Shown here: positions 42,697 through 50,528 of the stretch, in pieces
Position numbering within the stretch: the first letter of the stretch is position 1
How the letters are laid out: the number at the start of each line of letters is the position of its first letter
Translations under genes and position numbers: made by a program
The notes under the pieces: generated by a model
What the model saw: the letters and a program-made list of their open reading frames with translations, nothing else
What the model was told of the DNA's origin: nothing
The model's database searches: none
Assembly (NCBI GenBank): GCA_020444545.1
Contig: JAHLKT010000003.1
Span: forward strand, 310,001-374,000
Reading direction: 5' to 3'
Source of the DNA: Desulfarculaceae bacterium
Lineage (GTDB): Bacteria; Desulfobacterota; Desulfarculia; Desulfarculales; Desulfarculaceae
DNA: 64,000 bases

Positions 42697-43602
42697 TTAG
42701 TCCAGCCAGCGCAGAGTGGGCGCCCGGCGGCCGGTGAGGCGCTCGTACTTTTCGCGGGGCCAGCCCAGGGCGATCACCGCGTAAATCTTCTCGTCCTTGC
42801 GCAGGCCCAGGGCGTGGCCCAGGGCGGGCTTGTTTTTGAGCACCTCCACCGCGTAGCCGATGAGGCAGGTGCCCAGGCCCATGGCGTGGGCGGCCAGGAG
42901 CATGTGGCCCGTGGCCAACAGGGCGTCTTCGGCCGGGCAGGAGGCCCCGGGCAGGGAGCCCACCAGGATGGCCGCGGGCGCGCCGTGAAACAAACGGTCG
43001 ATGCCCTGCTTGTCCCATTCTTCCAGGCCGCGCTGCACGGACTCGTAGTACTCGCGGTAATACTCGTCCAGCTGGGGCTTGCCGATCAGGCGCATCAGGC
43101 CCCGCAGCCAGGCCTTTTCGGCCATCTTGTTGAAGGCGCGCATAACGTCGCCTACCGCCTGGGCCATGGCCATCACCTTGTCTCGGTTGGGCAGCACGGT
43201 GAAGCTCCAGCGCTGGCTGTTGGTGCCCGAGGGCGCGCTGAGCCCGATCTTGACCAGATCCGAGAGCATTTCCCGGGGAACCGGCTTGTCCTTGTAGTTG
43301 CGGCAGGAGCGGCGCGAGGCCATGAGGCGGGCCAGCCCGGCCAGGTCGTAATCGCCGAAGGGCAGCCAGGCCGGGTCCAAGCCGAAGGTGTCGAAGCGGC
43401 TCTGCTCCGGGTCCAGGCTCTGCACCCGCACAGCGCCTTCGGGGCACACCGCCTGGCAGTGGCCGCAGTTCAGGGAGCGGTCGCCGGTCACTCGGGCCTT
43501 GCCGTTCACCAGGCTTATGGTCTGGCTGGGGCACACGGGGATGCAGCGGCCGCAGCCGGTGCAAAGCTCAGAATCGATAACCGTGGTAACGGCCTGGGAC
43601 AT
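42697..43602 (-). CDS. Ferredoxin-nitroreductase fusion
   Basis: A 301-aa protein. Residues 8-58 form a ferredoxin domain (CTGCGRCIPVC with C14, C17, C20, C24; then CGHCQAVC with C46, C49, C53). The second half's first ligand position is S43, so one cysteine of a standard two-cluster set is missing. Residues 80-290 form an FMN nitroreductase domain (ASRRSCRNYKDKPVP, SAPSGTNSQRWSFTV, LAAHAMGLGTCLIGY). Such fusions are common in anaerobes. The ATG at 43600-43602 follows AAGGAGG. It is monocistronic. Confidence 0.88.
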   Translation of the reverse strand: MSQAVTTVIDSELCTGCGRCIPVCPSQTISLVNGKARVTGDRSLNCGHCQAVCPEGAVRVQSLDPEQSRFDTFGLDPAWLPFGDYDLAGLARLMASRRSCRNYKDKPVPREMLSDLVKIGLSAPSGTNSQRWSFTVLPNRDKVMAMAQAVGDVMRAFNKMAEKAWLRGLMRLIGKPQLDEYYREYYESVQRGLEEWDKQGIDRLFHGAPAAILVGSLPGASCPAEDALLATGHMLLAAHAMGLGTCLIGYAVEVLKNKPALGHALGLRKDEKIYAVIALGWPREKYERLTGRRAPTLRWLD

Positions 43603-43696
43603 GCGCGCCTCCTTAGGGCAAGTTGGGCCCATGATAGCACGGCCTTTGGCCCTGAGTTTGTTTCAGGCCGCGTCCGCCCGCATAATTAAGGCAGTT

Positions 43697-44929
43697 ATGG
43701 ATTTGTATCGCATCATTGAGTTATGGGGAGCGGCCGCCCAAACCGCGCTGGGTTTCTTCTGGAAAGCGGGCTGGGCCTTCGTGCTGGGCTACACGGTCAG
43801 CGCCATGATCCAGGCCTTTGTGCCCAAGGCCCGTCTTACGCCCTATCTGGGCGACGCCGGTTTCAAGAGCGTGTCCCTGGCCACCCTTTTTGGGGCCATC
43901 AGCTCGTCCTGCTCCTTCGCCGCCCTGGCCACCGCCCGGGCCCTGGTGCTCAAGGGGGCCCACTTCGTGGCTGCGGTGGCCTTCATGTTCGCCTCCACCA
44001 ACTTGGTCATCGAGCTGGGCATCCTCATCATGATCTTCCTGGGCTGGCAGTTCCTGGTGGCCGAAGTGATCGGCGGCCTGCTGCTCATCGCCCTGAGCCG
44101 CACGATGATCCAGCTCACTTATCCCAAGAATTGGCTGGACCAGGCCCGGAAAAAGGTGGAGCAGGAGTCCCCGCCGGAAGAAGACGACTTCGACTGGCGT
44201 CAGCGCATCAAGAGCAAGGCGGGCTGGCGCATGGTGGGGGCCACCTTTGCCGGCGAGTGGGGCATGGTCTGGGAGGAGATCCTCATCGGCTTCACCGTCG
44301 CGGGCATGGTGGCCGCCCTGGTGCCAGAGGCCTTTTGGAAGGCCATCTTCCTGAGCGGCCTAACTTCGGGCGGGCAGGCCGATTTCTGGGTGGTGCTGGA
44401 GAACGCCCTGCTCTCGCCCTTCGTGGCCGCGGCCACCTTCATCGGCTCCATGGGCAACATCCCCCTGGCCACGGTGCTCAATTCCAGCGGGGTGATGTTC
44501 GCGGGCATCATGGGCTTCATCTACTCGGACCTGATGGTCCCGCCCCTGGTCATGGTCAACGCCAAGTACTACGGCTGGAAGGTGGCCCTGTACATCGCAG
44601 CGGTGATGTACGTGGCCATCGTTATCACCGCCCTGGCCCTGCACTACGGCTTCGATCTGGCCGGGCTGACCCCCAAGAGCGACCGCGCGGTCAAGGAAGT
44701 GGCCCGCTTCGCCTTGGACTACACCTTTTGGATGAACTGCGGGGCGGTGCTCCTGGCCGGCTCCATGGCCTGGCTCAAGCACCAGAAGAGCAAGCACCAG
44801 AACCAAGACCACGGCGGGCATCACCACTCCATGGACATGGGCGGCCCTTCTTTCAAACGCCTGGTGGCCTACGCGGCCATGCTCTTTTTGGCGGGGGGCA
44901 TGATCTGCTTCTGGATCACCCGGGCCTGA
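43697..44929 (+). CDS. Permease of the DUF318/ArsP-like family
   Basis: A 410-aa inner-membrane protein with about ten hydrophobic segments. The first bundle contains GAISSSCSFAALATARALVLKGAHFVAAVAFMFASTNLVIELGI, which is the conserved UPF0718/DUF318 block (Cys in SSSCSF). The second bundle has the repeat-like AATFIGSMGNIPLATVLNSSGVMFAGIMGFIYSDLM. A His-rich loop (HQNQDHGGHHHSMDMGG) near the C-terminus may bind metal. Family relatives include organoarsenical exporters, but the substrate here is unknown. The start is the ATG at 43697. Confidence 0.85.
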   Translation: MDLYRIIELWGAAAQTALGFFWKAGWAFVLGYTVSAMIQAFVPKARLTPYLGDAGFKSVSLATLFGAISSSCSFAALATARALVLKGAHFVAAVAFMFASTNLVIELGILIMIFLGWQFLVAEVIGGLLLIALSRTMIQLTYPKNWLDQARKKVEQESPPEEDDFDWRQRIKSKAGWRMVGATFAGEWGMVWEEILIGFTVAGMVAALVPEAFWKAIFLSGLTSGGQADFWVVLENALLSPFVAAATFIGSMGNIPLATVLNSSGVMFAGIMGFIYSDLMVPPLVMVNAKYYGWKVALYIAAVMYVAIVITALALHYGFDLAGLTPKSDRAVKEVARFALDYTFWMNCGAVLLAGSMAWLKHQKSKHQNQDHGGHHHSMDMGGPSFKRLVAYAAMLFLAGGMICFWITRA

Positions 44930-44933
44930 TCCC

Positions 44934-45449
44934 CTAGACCACGAAAAGCTCGTCCAACTCCTGGCGCAGGCGCTGGGCCTCGGCCTGGGATTCCGGGGTG
45001 GGGGCCGTCTCGCACAGCACCTGCACCCCACGGCGCAGGCGCTCCACCCGGTAGCGCAGGCCGCCCACGCCCTGGTTCAGGGATTGGGCTATGTCCTGGA
45101 GCTGGTCGCCCTGGCGCAGGCTCACCCGCTGGTCCAGCCGCCCCTGGCCCAGGCCTTCCATGAGCCGGGCCATGCGGTGCAGGGGGCCGCCCATGCGGTG
45201 GGACACGAACAGCGCCATCCAGTAGACGATCATGCCCATGGCCAGCAGAATGATCAGGTCGAAGATGATGAGCACCGGGAATATGTCGGGCAGCACCGGG
45301 CGGTTGCGCGCCATGAGCAGGATGAGCAGGGAAAATCCGCTGGACATGAGCACGGCCAGCACCGCGCCTCCCAATCCCCACACGAAGCTGGTTTGGAAAC
45401 CCGGATACCAGAACAAGCGCCGGCGGCGCTGATGCGGTTGGCTGCTCAT
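44934..45449 (-). CDS. Membrane protein with a HAMP-like linker
   Basis: A 171-aa protein with two membrane helices (about 22-46 and 56-81) followed by a HAMP-type segment (HRMGGPLHRMARLMEGLGQGRLDQRVSLRQGDQLQDIAQSLNQ). A helical end without an output domain completes it. It resembles the isolated two-TM-HAMP proteins of sulfate reducers, whose role is unknown. The ATG at 45447-45449 is backed by GGGAGG. It converges with the DUF318 permease with a four-base gap. Confidence 0.78.
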   Translation of the reverse strand: MSSQPHQRRRRLFWYPGFQTSFVWGLGGAVLAVLMSSGFSLLILLMARNRPVLPDIFPVLIIFDLIILLAMGMIVYWMALFVSHRMGGPLHRMARLMEGLGQGRLDQRVSLRQGDQLQDIAQSLNQGVGGLRYRVERLRRGVQVLCETAPTPESQAEAQRLRQELDELFVV

Positions 45450-45532
45450 GCGTCCCTCCCATGTCGGCGTGGTTGGCAGAGGCCGTCCCTGCAAGAGTAT
45501 AGACCAAGCGCGCTCCCGGCGCGGAGCTGATT

Positions 45533-46723
45533 TTAGAAAACCAGGCTCAGTTGGCTGGTGACCAGATCGCTCTCGGCTCCGTCCTCGAAGTAGCCACGCT
45601 GATACTCCAGGGCCAGCACCACGTATTGGATGGGCTGCCAGGACAGGGTCAGGCCGTATTGCCGCTGGGGGAACTCCTCGTAGAGGTCGCCGCCGCCTTC
45701 CCAGCGCCCGGCCAGCACCCAGTCCTCGCTGAAGATCCAGGCCAGCTCCAGGCTGAAGGCCCAGGGCGAGGGGCTGGACTCGGGCGGGGCGTAATCCAGC
45801 TCGCCGGGGCCGAAGGAACCAGCGCGCATATACTCGGCCAAAAAGGCCAGGCCCTTGTATTCGGCCGAGGCGCTGAGCGACCAGCCCGCCACCAGGGAGC
45901 TCAGGCGCTGGTCCGGCACCTGCTCCTGCAAAAAACCGCTGCCGGCGATGTTGTTGGTGTAGGCACCGCCCACCCGGAGCTTGAGCCCGCCCAGGGTCTT
46001 GTCCGGCGGGGTCAGGTCGGCGCGCAACACAAAGTTGGCCAGCACCCCCCCGCTGTCGCCGGGCTCACGCACCGGCGAGTTCATGCCGGTGAGGCCCAGG
46101 CTGAACCACTCGGCACTCCAGCCCGCTTCGATGCCCGTGGCCTGGGTCTCGAACACCCCCTTGGTGATGCCGTCGCTGACCATGAAGCTCTCGAAAAGCC
46201 CCACCGGGGGATAGATGCGCCCGCCCATGAGGTAGCCCGGAAACTCGGGCGTGCGCCCCAGCACCACGAAGGCCTCGTCCAGTTTTATGCCGCTGTAGCC
46301 GTCCTCGTGCAAAAAGTGCAGCAGACCGCTGACAAAGGGCAGCGGGGTCATCTCCAGGAAAACCTCGGCCGTGGCCAGCACCGCATGGTCCTGGTGACTG
46401 CTGTCGCCCGCCGCGTCCTTGTCTTTCTGGTAGGAGGCCTCGAACTGGAACTGGCCCCATACTTTCCAGAACTCGCCCTTGAGGGCGGGCTCGGGCCACT
46501 CGATGACCGCGGGGGTTTCAATGGCGCGGGAGGCCTTGTAGGAGCCGCTGGTGGGCGGGCCTTCCACGTCGGTCCATTCTCCGCCGAGCACCCCGCCCCG
46601 CCAGCCGGGGCCGCCGCTCTCCTCGGCCTGGGCCCAGGCCGCAGGGGCGGGGGCCAGCAGCAGGAGCAGGGCCAGGCCCAGGGCCAGGGCGCGGCGCGCC
46701 CCCAGTTTGCGGCCCCGCCTCAC
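45533..46723 (-). CDS. LbtU-like outer-membrane porin coupled to the ECF importer
   Basis: A 396-aa beta-barrel protein with a signal peptide (ALALGLALLLLLAPAPAAWA). The segment KLDEAFVVLGRTPEFPGYLMGGRIYPPVGLFESFMVSDGITK...ETQ resembles the LbtU siderophore-porin family, and the C-terminus ends in Phe (QLSLVF) as barrel proteins do. Its GTG start overlaps the stop of the ATPase gene by four bases (46720-46723), so it is translated with the metal-uptake operon. It probably lets metal or a metal chelate cross the outer membrane for the ECF transporter. Confidence 0.8.
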   Translation of the reverse strand: MRRGRKLGARRALALGLALLLLLAPAPAAWAQAEESGGPGWRGGVLGGEWTDVEGPPTSGSYKASRAIETPAVIEWPEPALKGEFWKVWGQFQFEASYQKDKDAAGDSSHQDHAVLATAEVFLEMTPLPFVSGLLHFLHEDGYSGIKLDEAFVVLGRTPEFPGYLMGGRIYPPVGLFESFMVSDGITKGVFETQATGIEAGWSAEWFSLGLTGMNSPVREPGDSGGVLANFVLRADLTPPDKTLGGLKLRVGGAYTNNIAGSGFLQEQVPDQRLSSLVAGWSLSASAEYKGLAFLAEYMRAGSFGPGELDYAPPESSPSPWAFSLELAWIFSEDWVLAGRWEGGGDLYEEFPQRQYGLTLSWQPIQYVVLALEYQRGYFEDGAESDLVTSQLSLVF

Positions 46724-47370
46724 GCCGGCACCAGGCGGCCCGCTTCCATGCGCAGTACCGTGTCGCAGCTGCGATCCAAAAAGCCCTGGTCGTGGGACAC
46801 CACCGCCCAGGCCAGGCCGCTGGCCAGGAGCACCGACTCCAGGCGCTCCTGGGTGGCCTGGTCCAGCCCGGCGGTGGGCTCGTCCAGGAGCAGCGCCTGG
46901 GGCTGCATGGCCAGAACCGTGGCCAAGGAGACCATGCGCCGCTCCCCGCCCGAAAGATGATAGGTCACCCGGTCCTCGAAACCGGCCAGGCCCAGGCTCT
47001 CCAGAGTTTGGCTGACGATGGCCAGGGCCTCGTGGCGCTTCTTACCTAGGTTAAGCGGCCCGAAGGCCACGTCCTCGCGCACGGTGAGTGAGAAGAGTTG
47101 GTCGTCCGGGTCCTGGAAGCAGAAGCCCACCGCCGCGCGCAAGGGGCGGAAGTCCTTCTCCGCGCTGCACTCCTTGCCCAGCCCCCACACGCTGCCCGAG
47201 GTGGGTTTGAGCAGACCCATGGCGATGAGAAACAAGGTGGACTTGCCCGCGCCGTTGGGCCCCACGATGCCCACCCGCTGGCCGGGCCCCAGGGAGAAGC
47301 ACGCGTCTTGCAACACCGGCGGGCGGCCGTCGTAGGCAAAACTTATGTCCCGCAGCTCGATCAAATCCAT
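46720..47370 (-). CDS. cbiO: Energy-coupling factor ATPase of the nickel/cobalt importer
   Basis: A 216-aa ABC ATPase. Walker A is GPNGAGKST (37-45), the Q-loop is CFQDPDDQLFS (typical of ECF ATPases), the signature is LSGGE, and Walker B is LLLDEPTAGLD, followed by SHD. It is shorter than common CbiO (about 270 aa) because it stops after the nucleotide-binding core. It powers the complex with CbiQ and CbiM. The ATG at 47368-47370 lies inside the last codons of cbiQ (about 10-base overlap). Confidence 0.93.
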   Translation of the reverse strand: MDLIELRDISFAYDGRPPVLQDACFSLGPGQRVGIVGPNGAGKSTLFLIAMGLLKPTSGSVWGLGKECSAEKDFRPLRAAVGFCFQDPDDQLFSLTVREDVAFGPLNLGKKRHEALAIVSQTLESLGLAGFEDRVTYHLSGGERRMVSLATVLAMQPQALLLDEPTAGLDQATQERLESVLLASGLAWAVVSHDQGFLDRSCDTVLRMEAGRLVPA

Positions 47371-48158
47371 GATGCGCTCCCCAGGTTGAGGGCGATGAGC
47401 GCCGCGCCCACGGCCACGGCGGCCCAGCAGAAAATCGTGTCCCGCCGCGACCAATGGAAGTGGTCCAGCAGCCACAGGGTGCCGGTGAAGCCCCGGCAGA
47501 GCATGGCTTGATACACCCGCTCGGCCCGGTCGTAGCCCCGCACCAGGAGCACCCCCACCAGGCTGGCGTAGGTGCGCCAGGTGCGCAGGTTGTTGCCCGG
47601 CACGAAGCCGCGCACCTTCAGGGCCCAGGTGAGGCGGGCGTGCTCGCGCCTGAGCACGTGCAGATAGCGGTAGAAGAACAGGAACAGGTTGACCAGTTTT
47701 TGGGGGGCGTGATAGTGGGCCAGGGCGTGGAAGATGTTCTCCACCCTGCCGGTGCCCAGCAAGGCCAGAAGCAGGCAGAACACCGCGTTGGTCTTTAGGC
47801 TGATCAACAGGGCCAGGCGCAAGCCCTCGGGGTCCAGGCCCAGATGCCAGCCGTTGTTCCAGCCCAGCCGCCAGGGCAAAAACACCCACAGCAGCACCAC
47901 GAAGATGTTCACCGCGGCCAAGCGGCCCAGCACCCGGCTCCAGCCCAGGCGGGCGCTGGCCAAAACCACCAACCCCAGGCCCAGGGCGGCCAGGGCCACG
48001 GCCCAGCTCTGGCCCAGGGCCACCACCAGGCTGAGGCCCAGAGCCGCGCCCAGCTTGGCGCGGGGGTCCAGCCGGTGCAGCCAGCTGTGCCCCGCCGCGT
48101 GTTGCAAGGGGTCGGTGGGCTTAGGCTTTGGTTTGGGTTTGGGAGGGGGCTGGCTCAC
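47361..48158 (-). CDS. cbiQ: ECF transporter T component
   Basis: A 265-aa inner-membrane protein that couples the ATPase to the S component. Several hydrophobic helices at about 30-130 are followed by the coupling helices with the RxR-type motif region (RREHARLTWALKVRGF and GVLLVRGYDRAERVYQAMLCRGFTG). The N-terminus contains HDxDPRAKL-like HRLDPRAKLGAALGL. It starts eight bases beyond the stop of the upstream exported-protein gene. Confidence 0.93.
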   Translation of the reverse strand: MSQPPPKPKPKPKPTDPLQHAAGHSWLHRLDPRAKLGAALGLSLVVALGQSWAVALAALGLGLVVLASARLGWSRVLGRLAAVNIFVVLLWVFLPWRLGWNNGWHLGLDPEGLRLALLISLKTNAVFCLLLALLGTGRVENIFHALAHYHAPQKLVNLFLFFYRYLHVLRREHARLTWALKVRGFVPGNNLRTWRTYASLVGVLLVRGYDRAERVYQAMLCRGFTGTLWLLDHFHWSRRDTIFCWAAVAVGAALIALNLGSASWI

Positions 48159-48165
48159 GCGGTCC

Positions 48166-48768
48166 TCATTGCGGCTTGTTCTGCTGGCGGTAGCGCATGT
48201 AGGCGGCCAGGCCCAACAGGCCCAGGATGTAGCCCAGCCCGGCCAGCACGTCGCGCACCGTCACCCCCTGGTCCGCGCTCAGGCGGGCCAGCTGGGCCTT
48301 GAGCGGGGCCAGCTCCTTTTGCAGCAGCGAACTCAGCACCTGCTCCAGATCGGCCCGGCCCAGGGAGGCCCCCCGGTCCAGGGATGGCGGCACCGTGCCC
48401 TTGGGCTGGGCCGCCGGGGCCTGGGCCGGGGCCGGGGCCAGGCCCAGCTCGGCCGCGCTCAGGGTGTAGTCGGCCCGGTGACCCTCGCCCACAATGAGCA
48501 CCACCTTGTAGGGCGGCTTGCCTGCGGGCAGAGGCAGGGAGAAGCGGCCCTCCTTGTCGGTCTTGGCCTCGGCCAGCTTCTTGCCCGTGCCGTCGAGCAC
48601 CTCCACCGCACAGCCCTGGGCCTTGCCCCCGCCGGGGAAGTAGGCCTCGCCTTGCAGCTGGCCTCCTTCGGCATAGGCGAAGACGTTCACCTTGTGGGCT
48701 CGGGCCGGGGCGGCGGCCAGCAGCAGCGCGGCCAGGGCCAGGATGAAAAGGGCGCTTTTGCGGTACAT
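48166..48768 (-). CDS. NikL-like exported component of the ECF importer
   Basis: A 200-aa protein with a signal peptide (ALFILALAALLLAAAPARAHKVN). A carboxypeptidase-regulatory/Cna-B-like domain follows (VNVFAYAEGGQLQGEAYFPGGGKAQGCAVEVLDGTGKKLAEAKTDKEGRFSLPL), then a helical linker and a C-terminal membrane helix (GYILGLLGLAAYMRY). This layout and its position between cbiM and cbiQ match the NikL/CbiL accessory proteins of nickel ECF importers. The mature N-terminus after cleavage, near His, could bind the metal. Confidence 0.8.
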   Translation of the reverse strand: MYRKSALFILALAALLLAAAPARAHKVNVFAYAEGGQLQGEAYFPGGGKAQGCAVEVLDGTGKKLAEAKTDKEGRFSLPLPAGKPPYKVVLIVGEGHRADYTLSAAELGLAPAPAQAPAAQPKGTVPPSLDRGASLGRADLEQVLSSLLQKELAPLKAQLARLSADQGVTVRDVLAGLGYILGLLGLAAYMRYRQQNKPQ

Positions 48769-48779
48769 GGGCCTTCTCC

Positions 48780-49388
48780 TCAGGCCGAGCCGGGCCGCAG
48801 CATGGCCGGCCGGGCCTTGCGCAAATACTCCACGATCAGGGCGGTGATCACCCCTTCGATCAGCATAACCGGCAGATGGGCCAAGACCAAGGCCTGGGCC
48901 ATGGGCAAAAAGGCCTCGCCGGTTAGCCACAGGCTGAGCGCCACCAACAGGGCCGAGACCAGCACGGCCAGGGCGCCCGCTCCGAAGCCGGCAGCCAGGG
49001 CCAGGCCCCGGGAGTCCCGCCGGACCAGGGGCGCGAACAGGGCATAGCTGAGCAGGGCCGGTGCGGCCATGCAGAAGGTGTTGACCCCCAGGGCGGTGAG
49101 CCCGCCGTACTGGAAGAGCACCGCTTGCAGGGTGAGGCCCACGAATATGGCCGGAAAGGCGGCCCAGCCCAGGAGGATGCCCACCAGGCCGTTGAGCACC
49201 AGGTGCACGCTGGCCGGGCCGATGGGCACGTGGATCAGGCTGGCCACGAAGAACACCGCCGCCAGAAGGGCCACCCGGGGCAGGCGGTCGTAGTCCATCT
49301 TCTTGAGCCCCACGGCCAGCCCGGCCACGGTGAGCGCCGCTCCCCCGCCCAGCAGGGGCGCGGTCAATACGCCTTCGGCTATATGCAT
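48780..49388 (-). CDS. cbiM: Substrate-binding membrane component (CbiM/NikM)
   Basis: A 202-aa S component that binds Ni(II) or Co(II). The start MHIAEGVLTAP is the invariant CbiM/NikM N-terminus, whose amino group and His2 coordinate the metal. Membrane helices follow, including VGLKKMDYDRLPRVALLAAVFFVASLIHVPIGPASVHLVLNGLVGILLGWAAFPAIFVGLTLQA with the further metal ligand His. The neighbouring NikK- and NikL-like genes favour nickel over cobalt. Confidence 0.93.
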   Translation of the reverse strand: MHIAEGVLTAPLLGGGAALTVAGLAVGLKKMDYDRLPRVALLAAVFFVASLIHVPIGPASVHLVLNGLVGILLGWAAFPAIFVGLTLQAVLFQYGGLTALGVNTFCMAAPALLSYALFAPLVRRDSRGLALAAGFGAGALAVLVSALLVALSLWLTGEAFLPMAQALVLAHLPVMLIEGVITALIVEYLRKARPAMLRPGSA

Positions 49389-49419
49389 GTCGTGCCTGTT
49401 CTCCGCTGCGCCGGGGGCG

Positions 49420-50187
49420 CTACCTGCCCAGGGGATATGCGTAGAGCCAGAGCACTCCGCCCAGCTCCACGTCCTTGTCCTTGCCGTCTTTTTTCAGCTT
49501 GGCGTCGTCGGTGACCAGCGCCGCGAAGCCCCACCAGCCGCCCCAGGGCATGGTGTAGGTGAACACTCCGTTCTGGTCGGTGTTCACCACCTGGGTGATA
49601 TAGGCCGGGGCCGGGGCGCGGCGCTTGCCGCCGGGGCTGTAGGCCTCCACCTCCACCATTGCCCCGGCCAGGGGCTTGCCCTTGTAGATTACCTTGCCGG
49701 TGAAGCTGTTGCCCGCGTAGAGGCCGTAGGGCCGGGTGAGGGGAATGATCTCGATCTTAGTGCCCACCGGCCGGTCCCAGCCTTCCTCCGCGCCCAGGGC
49801 GTCCACCACCGTCTTGGCGTGGTGGATGATGAAGCAGTCCTCGGCGGGCTCCCAATAGGGCTGGGGGGTCATATAGAGAATGTAGTCGCCGGGCCGCCGG
49901 ATGGGCAGGCTCAGGCTCCAGGCCTGCTTACCGCCCAGGCTTAGCGGCTTGAGCGAATCGCTGAGGTCGGTCTTTTTGCCGTCCAGCAAAACCCCGGCCC
50001 GGGGCTTGGCCAGGCTCATGCCCACGTCCTCCATGGGGTGCCAGAACATCAGCTTGGCGCTCACCACCTTGGGGTCGCTCTTGCCCACCAGGTTCTTGTC
50101 CGGGATGATCATGCCGAAATGGGCCAGGGCCGGGGATGCCGCCAGGCACAGCAGGGCCAGGCACAGGACGATCTTGGCCAGTTTCAT
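49420..50187 (-). CDS. NikK-like periplasmic protein (DUF4198)
   Basis: A 255-aa protein with a signal peptide ending in ALAHFGM, so the mature protein starts with His as in NikK. The body is a DUF4198 beta fold (MIIPDKNLV, LMFWHPMEDVGMSL, YKGKPLAGAMVEVEAYSPGG, DQNGVFTYTMPWGGWWGFAAL). Members act as auxiliary metal-binding partners of nickel ECF importers. AAGGAG precedes the ATG. It is the first gene of the operon NikK-CbiM-NikL-CbiQ-CbiO-porin, behind a strong promoter and a structured leader. Confidence 0.85.
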   Translation of the reverse strand: MKLAKIVLCLALLCLAASPALAHFGMIIPDKNLVGKSDPKVVSAKLMFWHPMEDVGMSLAKPRAGVLLDGKKTDLSDSLKPLSLGGKQAWSLSLPIRRPGDYILYMTPQPYWEPAEDCFIIHHAKTVVDALGAEEGWDRPVGTKIEIIPLTRPYGLYAGNSFTGKVIYKGKPLAGAMVEVEAYSPGGKRRAPAPAYITQVVNTDQNGVFTYTMPWGGWWGFAALVTDDAKLKKDGKDKDVELGGVLWLYAYPLGR

Positions 50188-50354
50188 GATGGGCTCCTTG
50201 GCTCGGGTGCGGGCGGCGGCGGGCCATGAAAAATGCCACGGCGGCCGAACGCCTCGGGGAAGCGTGGGGGCCTTCGTGGCCTGGGGTTTTCGCTATGTCC
50301 GGACTTGAAGGGTGATTCCCACCCGATTAAAGCCTACTGGCTTTGGGTTGGTTT
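50188..50354 (-). promoter_or_regulatory. Structured leader of the nickel/cobalt uptake operon
   Basis: The transcript from the promoter at 50355-50383 has a leader of about 160 bases. Three hairpins can be drawn: AAAGCC/GGCTTT (50329-50334 with 50339-50344), GGGTG/CACCC (50310-50314 with 50320-50324), and a long interrupted stem GCCACG-GGCC-ACGC against GCGT-GGCC-CGTGGC (between 50235 and 50280). It could be a riboswitch or an attenuator. It does not match the cobalamin consensus well. No gene lies between 50188 and 50528. Confidence 0.5.
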
Positions 50355-50383
50355 TTTATAGCCCCGCCCTCCCCGCCTGTCAA
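50355..50383 (-). promoter_or_regulatory. Strong sigma-70 promoter of the nickel/cobalt uptake operon
   Basis: On the minus strand TTGACA (50378-50383), 17 bases, TATAAA (50355-50360). The -35 box is a perfect consensus and the -10 differs by one base. It points toward NikK and lies back to back with the DtxR-type gene. Confidence 0.85.
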
Positions 50384-50410
50384 CCACGCCTGGGCGGCCG
50401 GGTTCATTTG

Positions 50411-50424
50411 TTAGTATTTACTAA
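50411..50424. promoter_or_regulatory. Palindrome TTAGTATTTACTAA, candidate DtxR-family operator
   Basis: TTAGTA and TACTAA are inverted around TT in an AT-rich stretch between the divergent promoters. It begins 28 bases upstream of the operon's -35 box and 105 bases before the regulator gene. Metal-dependent DtxR/MntR regulators use AT-rich palindromes starting TTAG, so this is a reasonable site for the adjacent regulator. Confidence 0.55.
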
Positions 50425-50528
50425 GATAGTTAAAGACTTATTAAATTCGTTTTTTCTTGGCCACCTTGTTTGTCGAGAGTAATATATATTTTGCATGTCT
50501 AATAATTTTTCGGCGGGAGGCTTTAGCC

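Noticed and set aside
50188-50354. Cobalamin riboswitch upstream of the nickel/cobalt operon
   Set aside because: The B12 box and the core GCC-ACUG-type segments are not found. Only generic hairpins are visible, so it is listed as an unnamed structured leader.
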